From positions 186,001 through 250,000 of the forward strand of contig NZ_FMYX01000002.1 of assembly GCF_900102675.1 (NCBI RefSeq): DNA of 64,000 bases, read 5' to 3'. Positions 50,201-58,948 of the stretch are shown here, piece by piece (position 1 is the first letter of the stretch; each line of letters opens with the position of its first letter). The notes under the pieces are model-generated. The model did not search any database and was not told where the DNA came from. It saw only the letters and a list, made by a program, of their open reading frames with translations. Both the position numbers and the translations under genes were made by a program. Source of the stretch: Pseudomonas guariconensis. GTDB taxonomy: Bacteria; Pseudomonadota; Gammaproteobacteria; Pseudomonadales; Pseudomonadaceae.

Positions 50201-52573
50201 GGCGGCCAGACTGCCCTCTTCCACCGCGCCATACAGGTCAAGCAACGCCTCGCAGACTTCATCCACCTGCCACAACTCGGCCAGATACGCCGACTGGCCG
50301 AGGGTGGTCAACTCGTCCAGCAGCGTTTCCAAGACCGAGCGGTCGCCGGGTTGCGCCTGCCAACGCGACAGCAGCGCCTCGGCCTCGAGCAGGATATCCA
50401 TACCCTGGGTCAGGAACGCGGCGATTCGCTGCGGATCGCGTTTGGGTCGATGGCTGTGCTGTGGGTCCTGCTGCAGGAAGGCCAGGCGCACATCCACCGA
50501 CTGCCCGACCTCCTCGATCAACTGCGCCGCCCCCGGGATAGGGGCCAACGGCGTGCTACCCAGTTGCGCAAGGCCGAGGTGGAACAAGGCGCGGGCCGCC
50601 TCCAGCCACTCCAGCTCCGCCACCTGCAAGGGCAGTTCGTGACCTTTGTATTCGCGCACCAGTCGATCGAAGGCGGTGGCCAGCTCGGCGATCGGCATGA
50701 CGCCCGCCATCGCCGCGCTGCCCTTCAAGGTATGCAGTGCGCGCTGCAGGCTGTCGTTGACGGGCGTGCCATGGCCATCGGCATCGCGCAGGAACGTCTC
50801 CAGACTGGCGAGATGGCCTTGGGCCTCGTTGCCGAAGATCGCCAACAATTGTGGGTCGAGCCCGTCGACCTGCGCCGGCGCCGACGCCGACACATCATTG
50901 ATCGCCAGATGATGCAAGTGGCCGGCTAACGGCTCGACCTCGACCCGCGACGGCAGATGGCCCACCGCGAAGTCGGCGAGCAAGTCCGGGAGCCGGACGA
51001 ACACCTGTTGCAGGGCCAGCACCCCTTCGGCGCCAAGGGTGATCCGCCCTTCCAGTACACGGTTGAGCAAGTGCTCGGCGCCCCAGGCAAGCTCGGCCAG
51101 CGCCTCGGCATGGACCATGCGACCACTGCCTTTGAGGGTATGCAGGGCTCGGCGCACCTCGACCAGGGCCTCGCGCAAGGCATTGTCGGCGCGCCAACGC
51201 AGCCAGTGGCGTTCGATTTCCGGAAGCAGCTCGCCGGCCTCTTCGAGGAAGACATCCCGCAATTCTTCATCGACCGCTTCGAACTCGACGCGAGCCTCGG
51301 CCTGCCCGCACGACACACCCAGCGCCGCCAGGCTGGCCCGCGCCCTGTCGATGAATGGTTGGGCATCGACCAGCGGATCGGCCACCCGCCATTGCACATA
51401 GCACTCGCCAGCGCTCAAGGCTTCGGCCAGATGCGCCAGCTCGTCTGCAGGTGGCGGCTGCTCCAGATGCGACAGCCAACCCTGCACATAACCTGCGCAG
51501 CCACCGAACACCTCGGCGGCCTCCGGCCACATGAGCATCGTCAGCGCGCCACGGATCTGGTGCAAAAGCCCCGGCAGCGGCTGCAAGCGTTCTGCCGGCC
51601 AGCCCGACTCCAGGCAATCGCCGATCAAGTCCTTGGCCTGTTGCAGCACCGCCAGGGACTCATTGAGTACCAGCTGGCGGATCTCCGTCAGGTCCGCGCC
51701 CGGCAGGCCGCCCTGGCCGGTTTCCTCCAGCGGGCCGACCATGCCGTTGAGGGTGGCCTCCACGTACAACAGGGCGCCGGCCACATCCATCAGCACGGCG
51801 TCGTCCACCGCCTGCTCGCCCTGGGCCAGGGCCTGCAGCACCAGTACTTGGTCGATGATCACCCGGCGCGGCTGCTGGAAGGCAAGCACCGCCAAGGTAT
51901 CGGCGACCTGGCGCAACGGCGCCAGCAGGGCCTCCAGTTGCTCACGCTGCTCACGATCGCCGCGCATGTACTGATCGAGTCGGTCCTTGATGCGCATCAG
52001 GTCATCGCACAGTGCCGTCACCACCGAGCGCAGGGCGTCGCGTCCGTGGCCGGCTTGCAAATGTTCGCGCCAGTTGCCCAGGGACAGGTCCAAATCCGCC
52101 AGGTCCGCCGCCCCAGCCAGACGCTGCGCCACGCCGCCGACCAGGCTGCCCTGGGGCAACGGCTCGACGCCACGGCAGCCGCGCAGTTGGTTGAGCAGCG
52201 GCACCACCACCAACGGCAGGTCGTGTCGCGAGCCGCGCAGCCGTTCCAGATACGGCGGCAATTGCTCGAGCCCGCGGAACAGCGCACCCAGACAATCGCC
52301 TCGGGGGCTGACCTGACCATCGGCCATGGCCCGGCCCAGCAGCTCCAGCTCCTCGGCCAGGTGCGCTGCACCGCGCAGTTCGAGCATGCGCAGGCAACCC
52401 TGGACCTGATGCAGGTTGTCGACGAAGAAAGCCAGCATCGCCGGATCGCCCGGTTCGCTGGCGAATCGCTCCAGGGCCTGGCGGGCCTGGCCCAGGCAAT
52501 CGAGGATCGGCGCCTTGACCCACGCCAGGGCGACGGTGTCGTGGCGCTCGGGGCTCACTGCTGAAGCAGCCAT
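47282..52573 (-). CDS. chpA: ChpA hybrid chemosensory histidine kinase
   Basis: 1763 aa. It is a CheA-type kinase of the Pil-Chp system. Hpt domains carry phospho-His at H478, H614 and H1045 (ALHTLKG or DLHTLKG); the equivalent site at residue 904 is Gln (DLQTLKG). Two N-terminal Hpt-like segments have His at 55 and 338 but lack the full motif. Kinase core: N-box EHMLRNAVDHGLE (1341-1353), DDGAGVP, GRGLGMDVV. A CheW domain spans about 1480-1620, and a C-terminal receiver has phospho-acceptor D1692. P. aeruginosa ChpA is much longer (2472 aa), so this is a reduced form. Confidence 0.93.
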   Translation of the reverse strand: MAASAVSPERHDTVALAWVKAPILDCLGQARQALERFASEPGDPAMLAFFVDNLHQVQGCLRMLELRGAAHLAEELELLGRAMADGQVSPRGDCLGALFRGLEQLPPYLERLRGSRHDLPLVVVPLLNQLRGCRGVEPLPQGSLVGGVAQRLAGAADLADLDLSLGNWREHLQAGHGRDALRSVVTALCDDLMRIKDRLDQYMRGDREQREQLEALLAPLRQVADTLAVLAFQQPRRVIIDQVLVLQALAQGEQAVDDAVLMDVAGALLYVEATLNGMVGPLEETGQGGLPGADLTEIRQLVLNESLAVLQQAKDLIGDCLESGWPAERLQPLPGLLHQIRGALTMLMWPEAAEVFGGCAGYVQGWLSHLEQPPPADELAHLAEALSAGECYVQWRVADPLVDAQPFIDRARASLAALGVSCGQAEARVEFEAVDEELRDVFLEEAGELLPEIERHWLRWRADNALREALVEVRRALHTLKGSGRMVHAEALAELAWGAEHLLNRVLEGRITLGAEGVLALQQVFVRLPDLLADFAVGHLPSRVEVEPLAGHLHHLAINDVSASAPAQVDGLDPQLLAIFGNEAQGHLASLETFLRDADGHGTPVNDSLQRALHTLKGSAAMAGVMPIAELATAFDRLVREYKGHELPLQVAELEWLEAARALFHLGLAQLGSTPLAPIPGAAQLIEEVGQSVDVRLAFLQQDPQHSHRPKRDPQRIAAFLTQGMDILLEAEALLSRWQAQPGDRSVLETLLDELTTLGQSAYLAELWQVDEVCEALLDLYGAVEEGSLAASPRFFALAQQAHEALLDMFDEIAAGQALSARVDCIAAMRGLLDDALDPGIMGVVGQDAVAPLAVYPTANDPALVQLFLDEAGDILDGADQALAQWAQDPDNHSALSTLQHDLQTLKGGAQMAGVGAVEVLAHALVALYEGLVDRRLGATAELLDLLRRGHQTLGQMLHALREGQAPASATALLGELREYRHAPPAPAAVEAAADEAQRSSDNELLEVFLEESSDIVESAAAALARWQADPRNSVEVENLLRDLHTLKGGARMVEIAAIGDLAHELEFLYELLAAGRLPPSPALFSLLQNCHDRLAHMLDAVRLGQPLHAATALIDYIRNFSSAALTDSAAGQVPVEAPSPEAPAAAPERAPGDMVKVDAELLDDLGNLASEHSVIRGRIEQQVNDAQFALNEMETTLERMRDQLLRLDIETQGRMSSRYQAEGDAYEDFDPLEMDRHSQLQQLSQALFESASDLLDLKETLAQRAQEAYSLLQQQARVNSQLQEGLTATLMVPFERLVPRLQRVVRQVASELGKQVELVVGNAEGELDRSVLERMVAPLEHMLRNAVDHGLESREARLAAGKPEQGTIHLNLLHEGADIVIEMSDDGAGVPLEAVRNKAIKRGLLDPQAYLSDHEILQFILRPGFSTAEKITQISGRGLGMDVVHEEVKQLGGSMSIESSPGKGARFLIRLPFTVSVNRALMVHLGEEQYAIPLNTIEGIVRVPPAELEACYQLSAPRYAYAGHEYDLRYLGEVLQGGVPRPSLLGQSVPLPVLLVHSQEQSFAIQVDSLSPSREIVVKSLGPQFAAVPGLSGATLLGDGRVVLILDLLGQLRGQQRRLARLPGGYGGPRPVFGPAPRQRLLVMVVDDSVTVRKVTSRLLERHGMSVLTAKDGVDAMALLEEHRPDVLLLDIEMPRMDGFEVATRIRRDVRLKDLPIIMITSRTGQKHRDRAMAIGVNDYLGKPYQESVLLQSIAHWSQPHA

Positions 52574-52583
52574 CTGTCGCTCC

Positions 52584-54644
52584 TCAACGCCGCTCGGCGG
52601 GTGCCGGCAGGGTAAAACCGGAGACCGAACGACGCATCTCGCTGGCCATGCGCGCCAAGTGGCGGATGCTGTCGGCGGTGGCGCTGGAACCGGCCGAGGT
52701 CTGGGCGGTGATCTGCTGGATCACCGCCATGGTGTGGGAGATCTGCCCGGCCGAGGAGGTCTGCAACTGGGCTGCGTCGGAGATGCTGTGGATCAGCTCG
52801 GCGAGGGTCTGCGATACGCCTTCGATCTCGGCAAGCGCCACCCCGGCGTCCTGGGCCAGGCGCGCACCGCGCACCACCTCGGCGGTGGTTTGCTCCATGG
52901 AGATCACCGCCTCGTTGGTGTCGACCTGGATGGTCCGCACCAGCGCCTCGATTTGCCGAGTAGCCGACGAGGAGCGCTCGGCCAGGCGCTGCACTTCGTC
53001 GGCGACCACCGCAAAACCACGCCCGGCCTCGCCAGCGAGGGAGGCCTGGATCGCGGCATTGAGCGCAAGGATGTTGGTCTGGTCGGCAATGTCGTCGATC
53101 AGGCTGACGATATCGCCGATTTCTTGGGAAGACTCGCCCAGGCGTTTGATCCGCTTGGCGGTGTCCTGGATCTGCTCGCGGATGTTGTCCATGCCGTGGA
53201 TGGTGTTGTGCACCACCTCGTTGCCCTTGTTGGCAATGGCCACCGAACGCTCGGCCACCTTGGCCGATTCGTAGGCGTGGGAGGACACACGGTCGATCGA
53301 CTCGACCATGTCGCCCACCGCCAGGGACGCCTCGCTGATCTGCTCGGCCTGGTGTTCGGAGGCCTTGGCCAGCTGGCGCGCTGTGTTCTGGGTGTCCTGC
53401 ACGGCGGCGGCGACCTGCTCGGCACTGTGATTGATGGTGGCCACCAGGTCGCGCAACTGGTCGACCGAATAATTGATCGAATCGGCAATGGCGCCGGTGA
53501 AGTCCTCAGTGACCGACACCGTGACGGTGAGGTCGCCATCGGCCAGCTCCTCGATCTCGTCCAGCAGACGCATGATCGCTTGCTGGTTGCGCTCGTTCTT
53601 CTCGGCGGTCTCGCGCAACTGGCGGTGGGTGGCGCGCACCATCACCAGGCCGATGAGGATGATCGAAGCCAGCGCCACCAACCCCAGCAGATAGCCACCG
53701 ACAGTAGCCAGGGTGCGCCCGCTGGCCAGGTTCTCGAAGCTGTTGGCCAGGTGCGAGGCTTCATCGAGCAAGGTTTGCGACAGACTGAAGATATTGCCGG
53801 CCGCCTCGCGCACGCGCAGCAGTTCAGGCGACGTTTCGAGGATCTCGTCCACGGACCCGGAGACGAACTGGAACAGTTCGGCGATCTCCGCGAGGCGGGC
53901 GCGAGCATCGGCGTCCTCGACCTTGGTCACGTGAATCGCCGGGTTGCCGCCAAGCATGCCTTCGAGCACCTGGCCGAAACGGCTGGCGTCGCGGCCAAAG
54001 GCATCGGCGGCCTGTACCGAGGTGTCATCACCGGCCAGCACGGTGTTGACCGAACCCAGAATGCGCTCGGCCAACAGCAACTGACGCTGGGCCACCGCCA
54101 CCTGGCTCGCCGGCGCTCCGCTCTGCAGGAGGATCTCCACTACTTTTTCGTATTCGACCTGCAACTGAGGCACGGTCTCGGCCAGCGTTGCCGCCACTTG
54201 GTGCAGCGACAGCACGGTCTGCTCGCTGGCCAGGATGGTGTCGGTATTCTTGCGCAGGTTGTCCCAGTCCTGACGGACCGCGTCCATCTCGTCCCGCACG
54301 GTCAGCGGCGCCGGCGGCAGCCCGGTGGCCTTGTCGCCCTCGCGCAGATAACGCCAGCGCCGCTCGAAGTCATTGCGCGCATCGGACAGCAGCTTGAACG
54401 CCAGGGCCTTGCCGGCCGCCGCTTCGGTGGCGTTCTTGGCGATGCGCTGGGACAGCACGCGCAACTCGCCGGCGTGGCCGATGTACTGTTTGTCGTAGTT
54501 GGACTGGGTATTGAGGTACGCGAAGTTGGCGAACAGCAGGATGATCGCCAGGATGAGCACCAAAAACAGTGCGGTGATCTGCGCAATACTGCGGCTGCGC
54601 TGGCTTTCGGCAACCGGAGCGACGGGGGTGGCGGGTTTGTTCAC
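52584..54644 (-). CDS. pilJ: Methyl-accepting chemoreceptor PilJ
   Basis: 686 aa from a GTG start with AGAGGA upstream. A membrane helix at about residues 20-42 ([20 protein letters not shown]) and another near 315-337 ([20 protein letters not shown]) flank a periplasmic PilJ-type helical sensor. A HAMP-like region follows, and the C-terminal coiled coil holds the MCP hairpin tip ([20 protein letters not shown] then [15 protein letters not shown]). It senses pilus or surface signals and drives ChpA. It lies 10 nt before chpA; pilK, the methyltransferase gene usually between them in P. aeruginosa, is absent. Confidence 0.93.
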   Translation of the reverse strand: MNKPATPVAPVAESQRSRSIAQITALFLVLILAIILLFANFAYLNTQSNYDKQYIGHAGELRVLSQRIAKNATEAAAGKALAFKLLSDARNDFERRWRYLREGDKATGLPPAPLTVRDEMDAVRQDWDNLRKNTDTILASEQTVLSLHQVAATLAETVPQLQVEYEKVVEILLQSGAPASQVAVAQRQLLLAERILGSVNTVLAGDDTSVQAADAFGRDASRFGQVLEGMLGGNPAIHVTKVEDADARARLAEIAELFQFVSGSVDEILETSPELLRVREAAGNIFSLSQTLLDEASHLANSFENLASGRTLATVGGYLLGLVALASIILIGLVMVRATHRQLRETAEKNERNQQAIMRLLDEIEELADGDLTVTVSVTEDFTGAIADSINYSVDQLRDLVATINHSAEQVAAAVQDTQNTARQLAKASEHQAEQISEASLAVGDMVESIDRVSSHAYESAKVAERSVAIANKGNEVVHNTIHGMDNIREQIQDTAKRIKRLGESSQEIGDIVSLIDDIADQTNILALNAAIQASLAGEAGRGFAVVADEVQRLAERSSSATRQIEALVRTIQVDTNEAVISMEQTTAEVVRGARLAQDAGVALAEIEGVSQTLAELIHSISDAAQLQTSSAGQISHTMAVIQQITAQTSAGSSATADSIRHLARMASEMRRSVSGFTLPAPAERR

Positions 54645-54658
54645 GGTCGAAGCATCCT

Positions 54659-55213
54659 CTACAACGCCACGTCGAGAAAGCCTGGCGCCTGGGCCAGGGC
54701 GAACGGGCTGAAGATCGCCCAGTTGCGTTCACGGGGAAAATGCCCCTGGACGAAGGGCGCCGCGGCACGCAGCAAGGGCTGCGGTGGCGACAGCTCCAGA
54801 CTGCTCAGGGCAAAGTGTTGAAGGCCCAGGACTTCGTCCACCAACAGGCCGGCGAACAGTTCTTCGTGGTCCAGCACCAACACACGCCGCTGCTTGCCCG
54901 CCGCCGCAGGGCCTAGGCCAAAGAAGGCGCTCAAGTCCATAACCGGCAGCAGCCGGCCACGTAAATTGGCCACACCGCAGACCCAGGGCTGCACGCCGGG
55001 GACCCGGCTAGTGCGCGGCTCATGCAGGACCTCGGCGACTTCGCCCATGGGGGCCACGAACCACTGCCCGGCAATGCGAAACCCAATGCCGCTCCATTGC
55101 TGCAAGCGGGTGTCTTGCAAGGGCTGGTCCGCTACCAACAGGCGACAACGCCGGTCGATGTCCAGCAACAACTCGAAGGCGGTCAGCGACGCGCCATGGG
55201 GGCGGGTGGTCAA
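54659..55213 (-). CDS. pilI: CheW-like adaptor PilI
   Basis: 184 aa. CheW fold: [40 protein letters not shown] then DLSAFFGLG, and [20 protein letters not shown]. It links PilJ to ChpA. No ATG is available near the family N-terminus. The start is a TTG at 55213 whose last two bases and following A form the pilH stop (TTGA overlap), so translation is coupled to pilH. Confidence 0.88.
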   Translation of the reverse strand: MTTRPHGASLTAFELLLDIDRRCRLLVADQPLQDTRLQQWSGIGFRIAGQWFVAPMGEVAEVLHEPRTSRVPGVQPWVCGVANLRGRLLPVMDLSAFFGLGPAAAGKQRRVLVLDHEELFAGLLVDEVLGLQHFALSSLELSPPQPLLRAAAPFVQGHFPRERNWAIFSPFALAQAPGFLDVAL

Positions 55214-55575
55214 GCCCCGAGCACTTCTTTGAGTTTGCTGATCAGGGCCGCCTCTTCCACAGGCTTGGTCAGGAAGTCGCGCGCGCCCTGGCGTGTGGCC
55301 CAGACCCGGTCGGTTTCCTGGTCCTTGGTGGTGACCACGATCACCGGAATGGCGCGGGTCTCAGGGTCCTTGCTCAGCTGACGGGTAGCCTGAAAACCAT
55401 TCATGCCCGGCATGACGATGTCCATCAGCACCGCGTCGGGTTTCTCCTGACGGGCCAGGGCCACGCCATCGGCGCCGTTGTCGGCCTTGAGCACCTGGTG
55501 GCCATGCTTCTCCAGCCAGGCGGTCAGTCTGTACATCTCTGTCGGCGAATCGTCGACGATCAAAACTCGGGCCAT
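55210..55575 (-). CDS. pilH: Response regulator PilH
   Basis: 121 aa from the ATG at 55575. It is a stand-alone receiver with acidic pair DD at residues 8-9, phospho-acceptor D52 in VLMDIVMPGMNG, and Lys in FLTKPVEEAAL. In P. aeruginosa, PilH opposes or resets PilG signalling toward pilus retraction. It lacks an output domain. The frame extends upstream to 55680 only through the pilG-pilH spacer. Confidence 0.93.
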   Translation of the reverse strand: MARVLIVDDSPTEMYRLTAWLEKHGHQVLKADNGADGVALARQEKPDAVLMDIVMPGMNGFQATRQLSKDPETRAIPVIVVTTKDQETDRVWATRQGARDFLTKPVEEAALISKLKEVLGA

Positions 55576-55624
55576 GCTGTTTCCCCATTTAAAGGAAAAG
55601 AAGACGCCGCCAGGCGCGGCGGTG

Positions 55625-56026
55625 TCAGGGTGCGTGTTGTTCTTGCACGACGAAACCGGGCACATGAGCCCTGATCGCATCGAGCAGTTCTTCCTTGCTG
55701 AATGGCTTGGTCAGGAACTGGTCTGAGCCGACCACCCGACCGCGGGCCTTGTCGAACAGGCCGTCGCGCGAGGACAGCAGGATGACCGGGGTATCCTTGA
55801 AGGTGCTGTTCTGCTTGATCACCGCGCAGGTCTGGTAGCCATCCAGGCGAGGCATCAGTACATCGACGAAGATGACCTGGGGCTTGTGGTCGACGATCTT
55901 GGCCAGGGCATCGAAACCATCACTGGCGGTGATCACCTCGCAGCCGGCCTCGCCGAGCAACATCTGTGCGGTGCGGCGGATCGTGCGCGAATCGTCGATC
56001 ACCATCACCTTCAGGGGTTGTTCCAT
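55625..56026 (-). CDS. pilG: Response regulator PilG
   Basis: 133 aa. It is a single receiver domain with DD at 11-12, phospho-acceptor D55 in VIFVDVLMPRLDG, and Lys in FLTKPFSKEEL. In P. aeruginosa, phosphorylated PilG promotes pilus extension and cAMP signalling. It is the first gene of the pilGHIJ-chpA-chpC operon. Divergent gshB lies across an intergenic repeat. Confidence 0.93.
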   Translation of the reverse strand: MEQPLKVMVIDDSRTIRRTAQMLLGEAGCEVITASDGFDALAKIVDHKPQVIFVDVLMPRLDGYQTCAVIKQNSTFKDTPVILLSSRDGLFDKARGRVVGSDQFLTKPFSKEELLDAIRAHVPGFVVQEQHAP

Positions 56027-56047
56027 AGTTGCCTACCAGTGGGAATT

Positions 56048-56139
56048 AGCTGCAGTTGCAAGCATCAAGCTGCGAGAAAAAGCGCGCCGACGCATGGCTG
56101 GTTTTTCTCAAGGCTTGTAGTTCAAGGCTTGCAGCTGCA
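56048..56139. repeat. Dispersed inverted repeat forming a long hairpin
   Basis: AGCTGCAGTTGCAAGC (from 56048) faces GGCTTGCAGCTGCA (to 56139), with an inner perfect GAGAAAAA/TTTTTCTC pair (56074-56081 and 56102-56109). It sits between the divergent pilG and gshB genes, upstream of both, so it is not a terminator for either. Confidence 0.75.
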
Positions 56140-56265
56140 CTTTTAGCACACTCCGGATAGCCATTCCATCCGCCGAACCCCTTGACCATCGGCGCTCCCG
56201 GCGCCACCCTGAGCCACTTTTCTTTCGAATCACCGCGGCCCCGCGCCGCCAAGAGGAACCACCCC

Positions 56266-57219
56266 ATGAGCGTTCGCCTCGGGATTGTCATGGACCCTAT
56301 CGCGTCCATCTCCTACAAAAAGGACAGCTCGCTGGCCATGCTGCTGGCGGCCCAGGAACGTGGCTGGAGCCTGTTCTACATGGAGCAGCGCGACCTTTAC
56401 CTGGGTGCGGGCCAGGCCCGGGCCCAGATGCGCCCCCTGAAGGTGTTCGCCGATCCGGCCCGCTGGTTCGAACTGGGCGAGGAGCAGGACGGCGCCCTGA
56501 GTGAGCTGGATGTGGTCCTGATGCGCAAGGATCCGCCCTTCGACATGGAGTTCGTCTACAGCACCTACCTGCTGGAGCAGGCCGAGCGCGAAGGCGTGCT
56601 GGTGGTCAACCGCCCGCAGAGCCTGCGCGATTGCAACGAGAAGCTGTTCGCCACCCAGTTCCCGCAGTGCATGGCGCCCACGCTGGTCAGCCGCCGCGTG
56701 GACATCCTGCGTGAGTTCGCCGATAGCCGTGGCGACGTGATCCTCAAGCCGCTGGACGGCATGGGCGGTGCCTCGGTGTTCCGCCACCGCAAGGACGACC
56801 CCAACCTGTCGGTGATCCTCGAGACCCTCACCCAGCATGGCACCCAGCAGATCATGGCCCAGGAATACCTGCCGCAGATCAAGGACGGCGACAAGCGCAT
56901 CCTGATGATCGACGGCGAACCGGTGCCCTACTGCCTGGCGCGCATCCCGGCCAGCGGCGAGACCCGTGGCAACCTGGCCGCTGGCGGTCGAGGCGAAGCC
57001 CGCCCGCTGACCGAGCGCGATCGCTGGATCGCCGCCCAAGTTGGCCCGACCCTGCGCGAGAAGGGCCTGCTGTTCGTCGGCCTGGACGTGATCGGCGACT
57101 ACCTGACCGAGATCAACGTCACCAGCCCGACCTGCATTCGCGAAATCGACGCCGCCTACGACACCCACATCGGCGCCCAGCTGATGGACGCCATTGATCG
57201 CAAGCTCAAGGCGCGCTGA
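56266..57219 (+). CDS. gshB: Glutathione synthetase
   Basis: 317 aa from the ATG at 56266, with AGAGGAA upstream. It joins gamma-glutamylcysteine and glycine. The N-terminus MSVRLGIVMDPIASISYKKD and the ATP-grasp motifs GDVILKPLDGMGGASVFRH, MAQEYLPQIKDGDKRILMI, NLAAGGRGEARPL and TEINVTSPTCIREID are characteristic of GshB. It lies between the Pil-Chp operon and tonB3, the same neighbourhood as in P. aeruginosa. Confidence 0.97.
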   Translation: MSVRLGIVMDPIASISYKKDSSLAMLLAAQERGWSLFYMEQRDLYLGAGQARAQMRPLKVFADPARWFELGEEQDGALSELDVVLMRKDPPFDMEFVYSTYLLEQAEREGVLVVNRPQSLRDCNEKLFATQFPQCMAPTLVSRRVDILREFADSRGDVILKPLDGMGGASVFRHRKDDPNLSVILETLTQHGTQQIMAQEYLPQIKDGDKRILMIDGEPVPYCLARIPASGETRGNLAAGGRGEARPLTERDRWIAAQVGPTLREKGLLFVGLDVIGDYLTEINVTSPTCIREIDAAYDTHIGAQLMDAIDRKLKAR

Positions 57220-57261
57220 CCGAGGACACGTGGCAATGCCACGCAGTGGGGTATGATGCGC

Positions 57262-57335
57262 AGCTTCAAGCTGCAAGCTGCACGTACGGGCAGGCCTGCA
57301 CCGGGCCGCTTTTACTTGAAGCTTGCAGCTTGTGA
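57262..57335. repeat. Dispersed inverted repeat, well-preserved copy
   Basis: CAAGCTGCAAGCT (57267-57279) and AGCTTGCAGCTTG (57320-57332) are a perfect 13-bp inverted pair with flanking similarity (GCTTCAAGC / CTTGAAGC), in the gshB-tonB3 gap. It is the clearest example of the family. Confidence 0.85.
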
Positions 57336-57359
57336 TTCGAAGCTGCCCTTGGATACCTG

Positions 57360-58259
57360 ATGACGCTGCCTGCCGACATCCCTGCCGACCTGCTCCCACC
57401 CCGCGTCCGCCCGGTGGACCGGCTTGGCTTCACCCTGTTCCTGGCTGCCTTGGTGCACCTGGCGCTGATCCTCGGCGTGGGTTTCACCATCAGCAAGCCC
57501 AGCGAAATCCGCCACACGATGGACATCACCCTGGCCACCTTCAAGAGCGAGAAGCCGCCCGAGAAGGCCGACTTCCAGGCCCAGGACAACCAGCAAGGCA
57601 GCGGCACCCTGGAAAAGAAAGCCGTACCCAAGACCACCGAGGTCGCGCCCTTCCAGGACAGCAAGATCAACAAGATCACCCCACCGCCAGCCGCTCGCCA
57701 GGAAACCCCGCCCCCGCCGCAGAAGTCCGCGGTGGCCACCAAGGCGCCCAAGGTGCAGAAGGTCGAGCCCAAGCCCAAGGAAAGCAAGGCGCAGCCCAAG
57801 CCCCAGGCAGCGGTGCCGGACTTCGACAGTTCGCAGCTCTCCAGCCAGATCGCCAGCCTCGAGGCGGAGCTGTCCAACGAACAGCAGATGTATGCCAAGC
57901 GCCCGCGCATCCATCGCCTCAACGCAGCCTCGACCATGCGCGACAAAGGCGCCTGGTACAAGGAAGAATGGCGCAAGAAGGTGGAGCGCGTGGGCAACCT
58001 CAATTATCCCGAAGAAGCGCGACGCCAACAGATCTACGGCAACTTGCGGATGATGGTCTCGATCAACCGCGACGGCTCGCTGTACGAAGTGCTGGTGCTC
58101 GAATCCTCTGGTCAGCCGGTGCTCGACCAGGCGGCCCAACGCATCGTCCGTCTGGCCGCGCCGTTTGCACCGTTCACAGGCGACCTGGCGGAGTTCGACC
58201 GCCTGGAGATCATCCGTACCTGGCGCTTCGCCCGCGGGGACCGGTTGTCCAGTAACTAG
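57360..58259 (+). CDS. tonB3: Energy transducer TonB (TonB3-type)
   Basis: 299 aa. It has an N-terminal cytosolic stub, then one membrane helix (GFTLFLAALVHLALILGVGF, about 23-42) with the conserved His for ExbB/D contact. A Pro/Lys-rich spacer follows (TPPPAARQETPPPPQKS), and the C-terminal TonB domain has GNLNYPEEARRQQIYGNLRM and a late VLESSGQPVLDQAA. It transduces proton-motive force to outer-membrane receptors. In P. aeruginosa the tonB3 gene at this locus is needed for twitching motility, which fits the Pil-Chp neighbourhood. No exbB or exbD is adjacent. Confidence 0.88.
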   Translation: MTLPADIPADLLPPRVRPVDRLGFTLFLAALVHLALILGVGFTISKPSEIRHTMDITLATFKSEKPPEKADFQAQDNQQGSGTLEKKAVPKTTEVAPFQDSKINKITPPPAARQETPPPPQKSAVATKAPKVQKVEPKPKESKAQPKPQAAVPDFDSSQLSSQIASLEAELSNEQQMYAKRPRIHRLNAASTMRDKGAWYKEEWRKKVERVGNLNYPEEARRQQIYGNLRMMVSINRDGSLYEVLVLESSGQPVLDQAAQRIVRLAAPFAPFTGDLAEFDRLEIIRTWRFARGDRLSSN

Positions 58260-58280
58260 CCGCACGTCACACGCCTCAAA

Positions 58281-58350
58281 CGGCAAGAAAAAAGCGCGGG
58301 CATGCACAGCCGTGCTTTTTCTTGCCGCTTGAAGCTTGCAGCTTGAAGCC
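58281..58350 (+). terminator. Terminator hairpin of tonB3 with repeat-family sequence
   Basis: CGGCAAGAAAAAAGCGCGG (58281-58299) pairs, with one A bulge and one mismatch, with CGTGCTTTTTCTTGCCG (58311-58327). The right side continues into GCTTGAAGCTTGCAGCTTGA (58327-58346), a half-copy of the dispersed repeat. It ends 29 nt before algH. Confidence 0.75.
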
Positions 58351-58378
58351 GAGCCCAGCTGACGCCACACTATCACTC

Positions 58379-58948
58379 ATGAAAACCCTCAGCCCGAGCT
58401 ACCTCAAGCATCAGTTCCTGATCGCCATGCCGCACATGGTCGATCCGAACTTTGCCCAGACCCTCACCTATATTGTCGAGCACAACGCCAACGGCGCCAT
58501 GGGCCTGGTGATCAACCGCCCGCAGGAGCTGAACCTGGCCGACATCCTGGAGCAGCTACGCCCGGATGAGGAGCCACCGGCCAGCACCCTGCAGGTGCCG
58601 ATCTACCAGGGTGGCCCGGTGCAGACCGATCGTGGCTTCGTGTTGCACAGCAGCGACTGCAGTTATCAGGCCACGGTGGAGCTGCAGGGGCTGTCGCTCT
58701 CGACCTCCCAGGACGTGCTGTTCGCCATCGCCGAAGGCGTAGGGCCCAAGCAGAGCCTGATCACCTTGGGTTATGCCGGTTGGGAAGCCGGCCAACTGGA
58801 AGCCGAGCTTGCCGACAACGCCTGGCTCAACTGCCCCTTCGACCCCGAGATCATCTTCGGACTGGCCAGCGAGCAGCGCCTCGAGGCAGCCGCCGCCAGC
58901 CTGGGGATCAACCTCAGCCTGCTGACCAGCCAAGCGGGTCACGCCTGA
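58379..58948 (+). CDS. algH: YqgE/AlgH family protein
   Basis: 189 aa from the ATG at 58379. The UPF0301 signature starts YLKHQFLIAMPHMVDPNFAQ, then TYIVEHNANGAMGLVINRP and GGPVQTDRGFVLHS; SLITLGYAGWEAGQLEAELA comes late. P. aeruginosa AlgH affects alginate; a general role is unknown. The stop overlaps the ruvX start (TGATG), so these two are coupled, a conserved pair. Confidence 0.95.
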   Translation: MKTLSPSYLKHQFLIAMPHMVDPNFAQTLTYIVEHNANGAMGLVINRPQELNLADILEQLRPDEEPPASTLQVPIYQGGPVQTDRGFVLHSSDCSYQATVELQGLSLSTSQDVLFAIAEGVGPKQSLITLGYAGWEAGQLEAELADNAWLNCPFDPEIIFGLASEQRLEAAAASLGINLSLLTSQAGHA

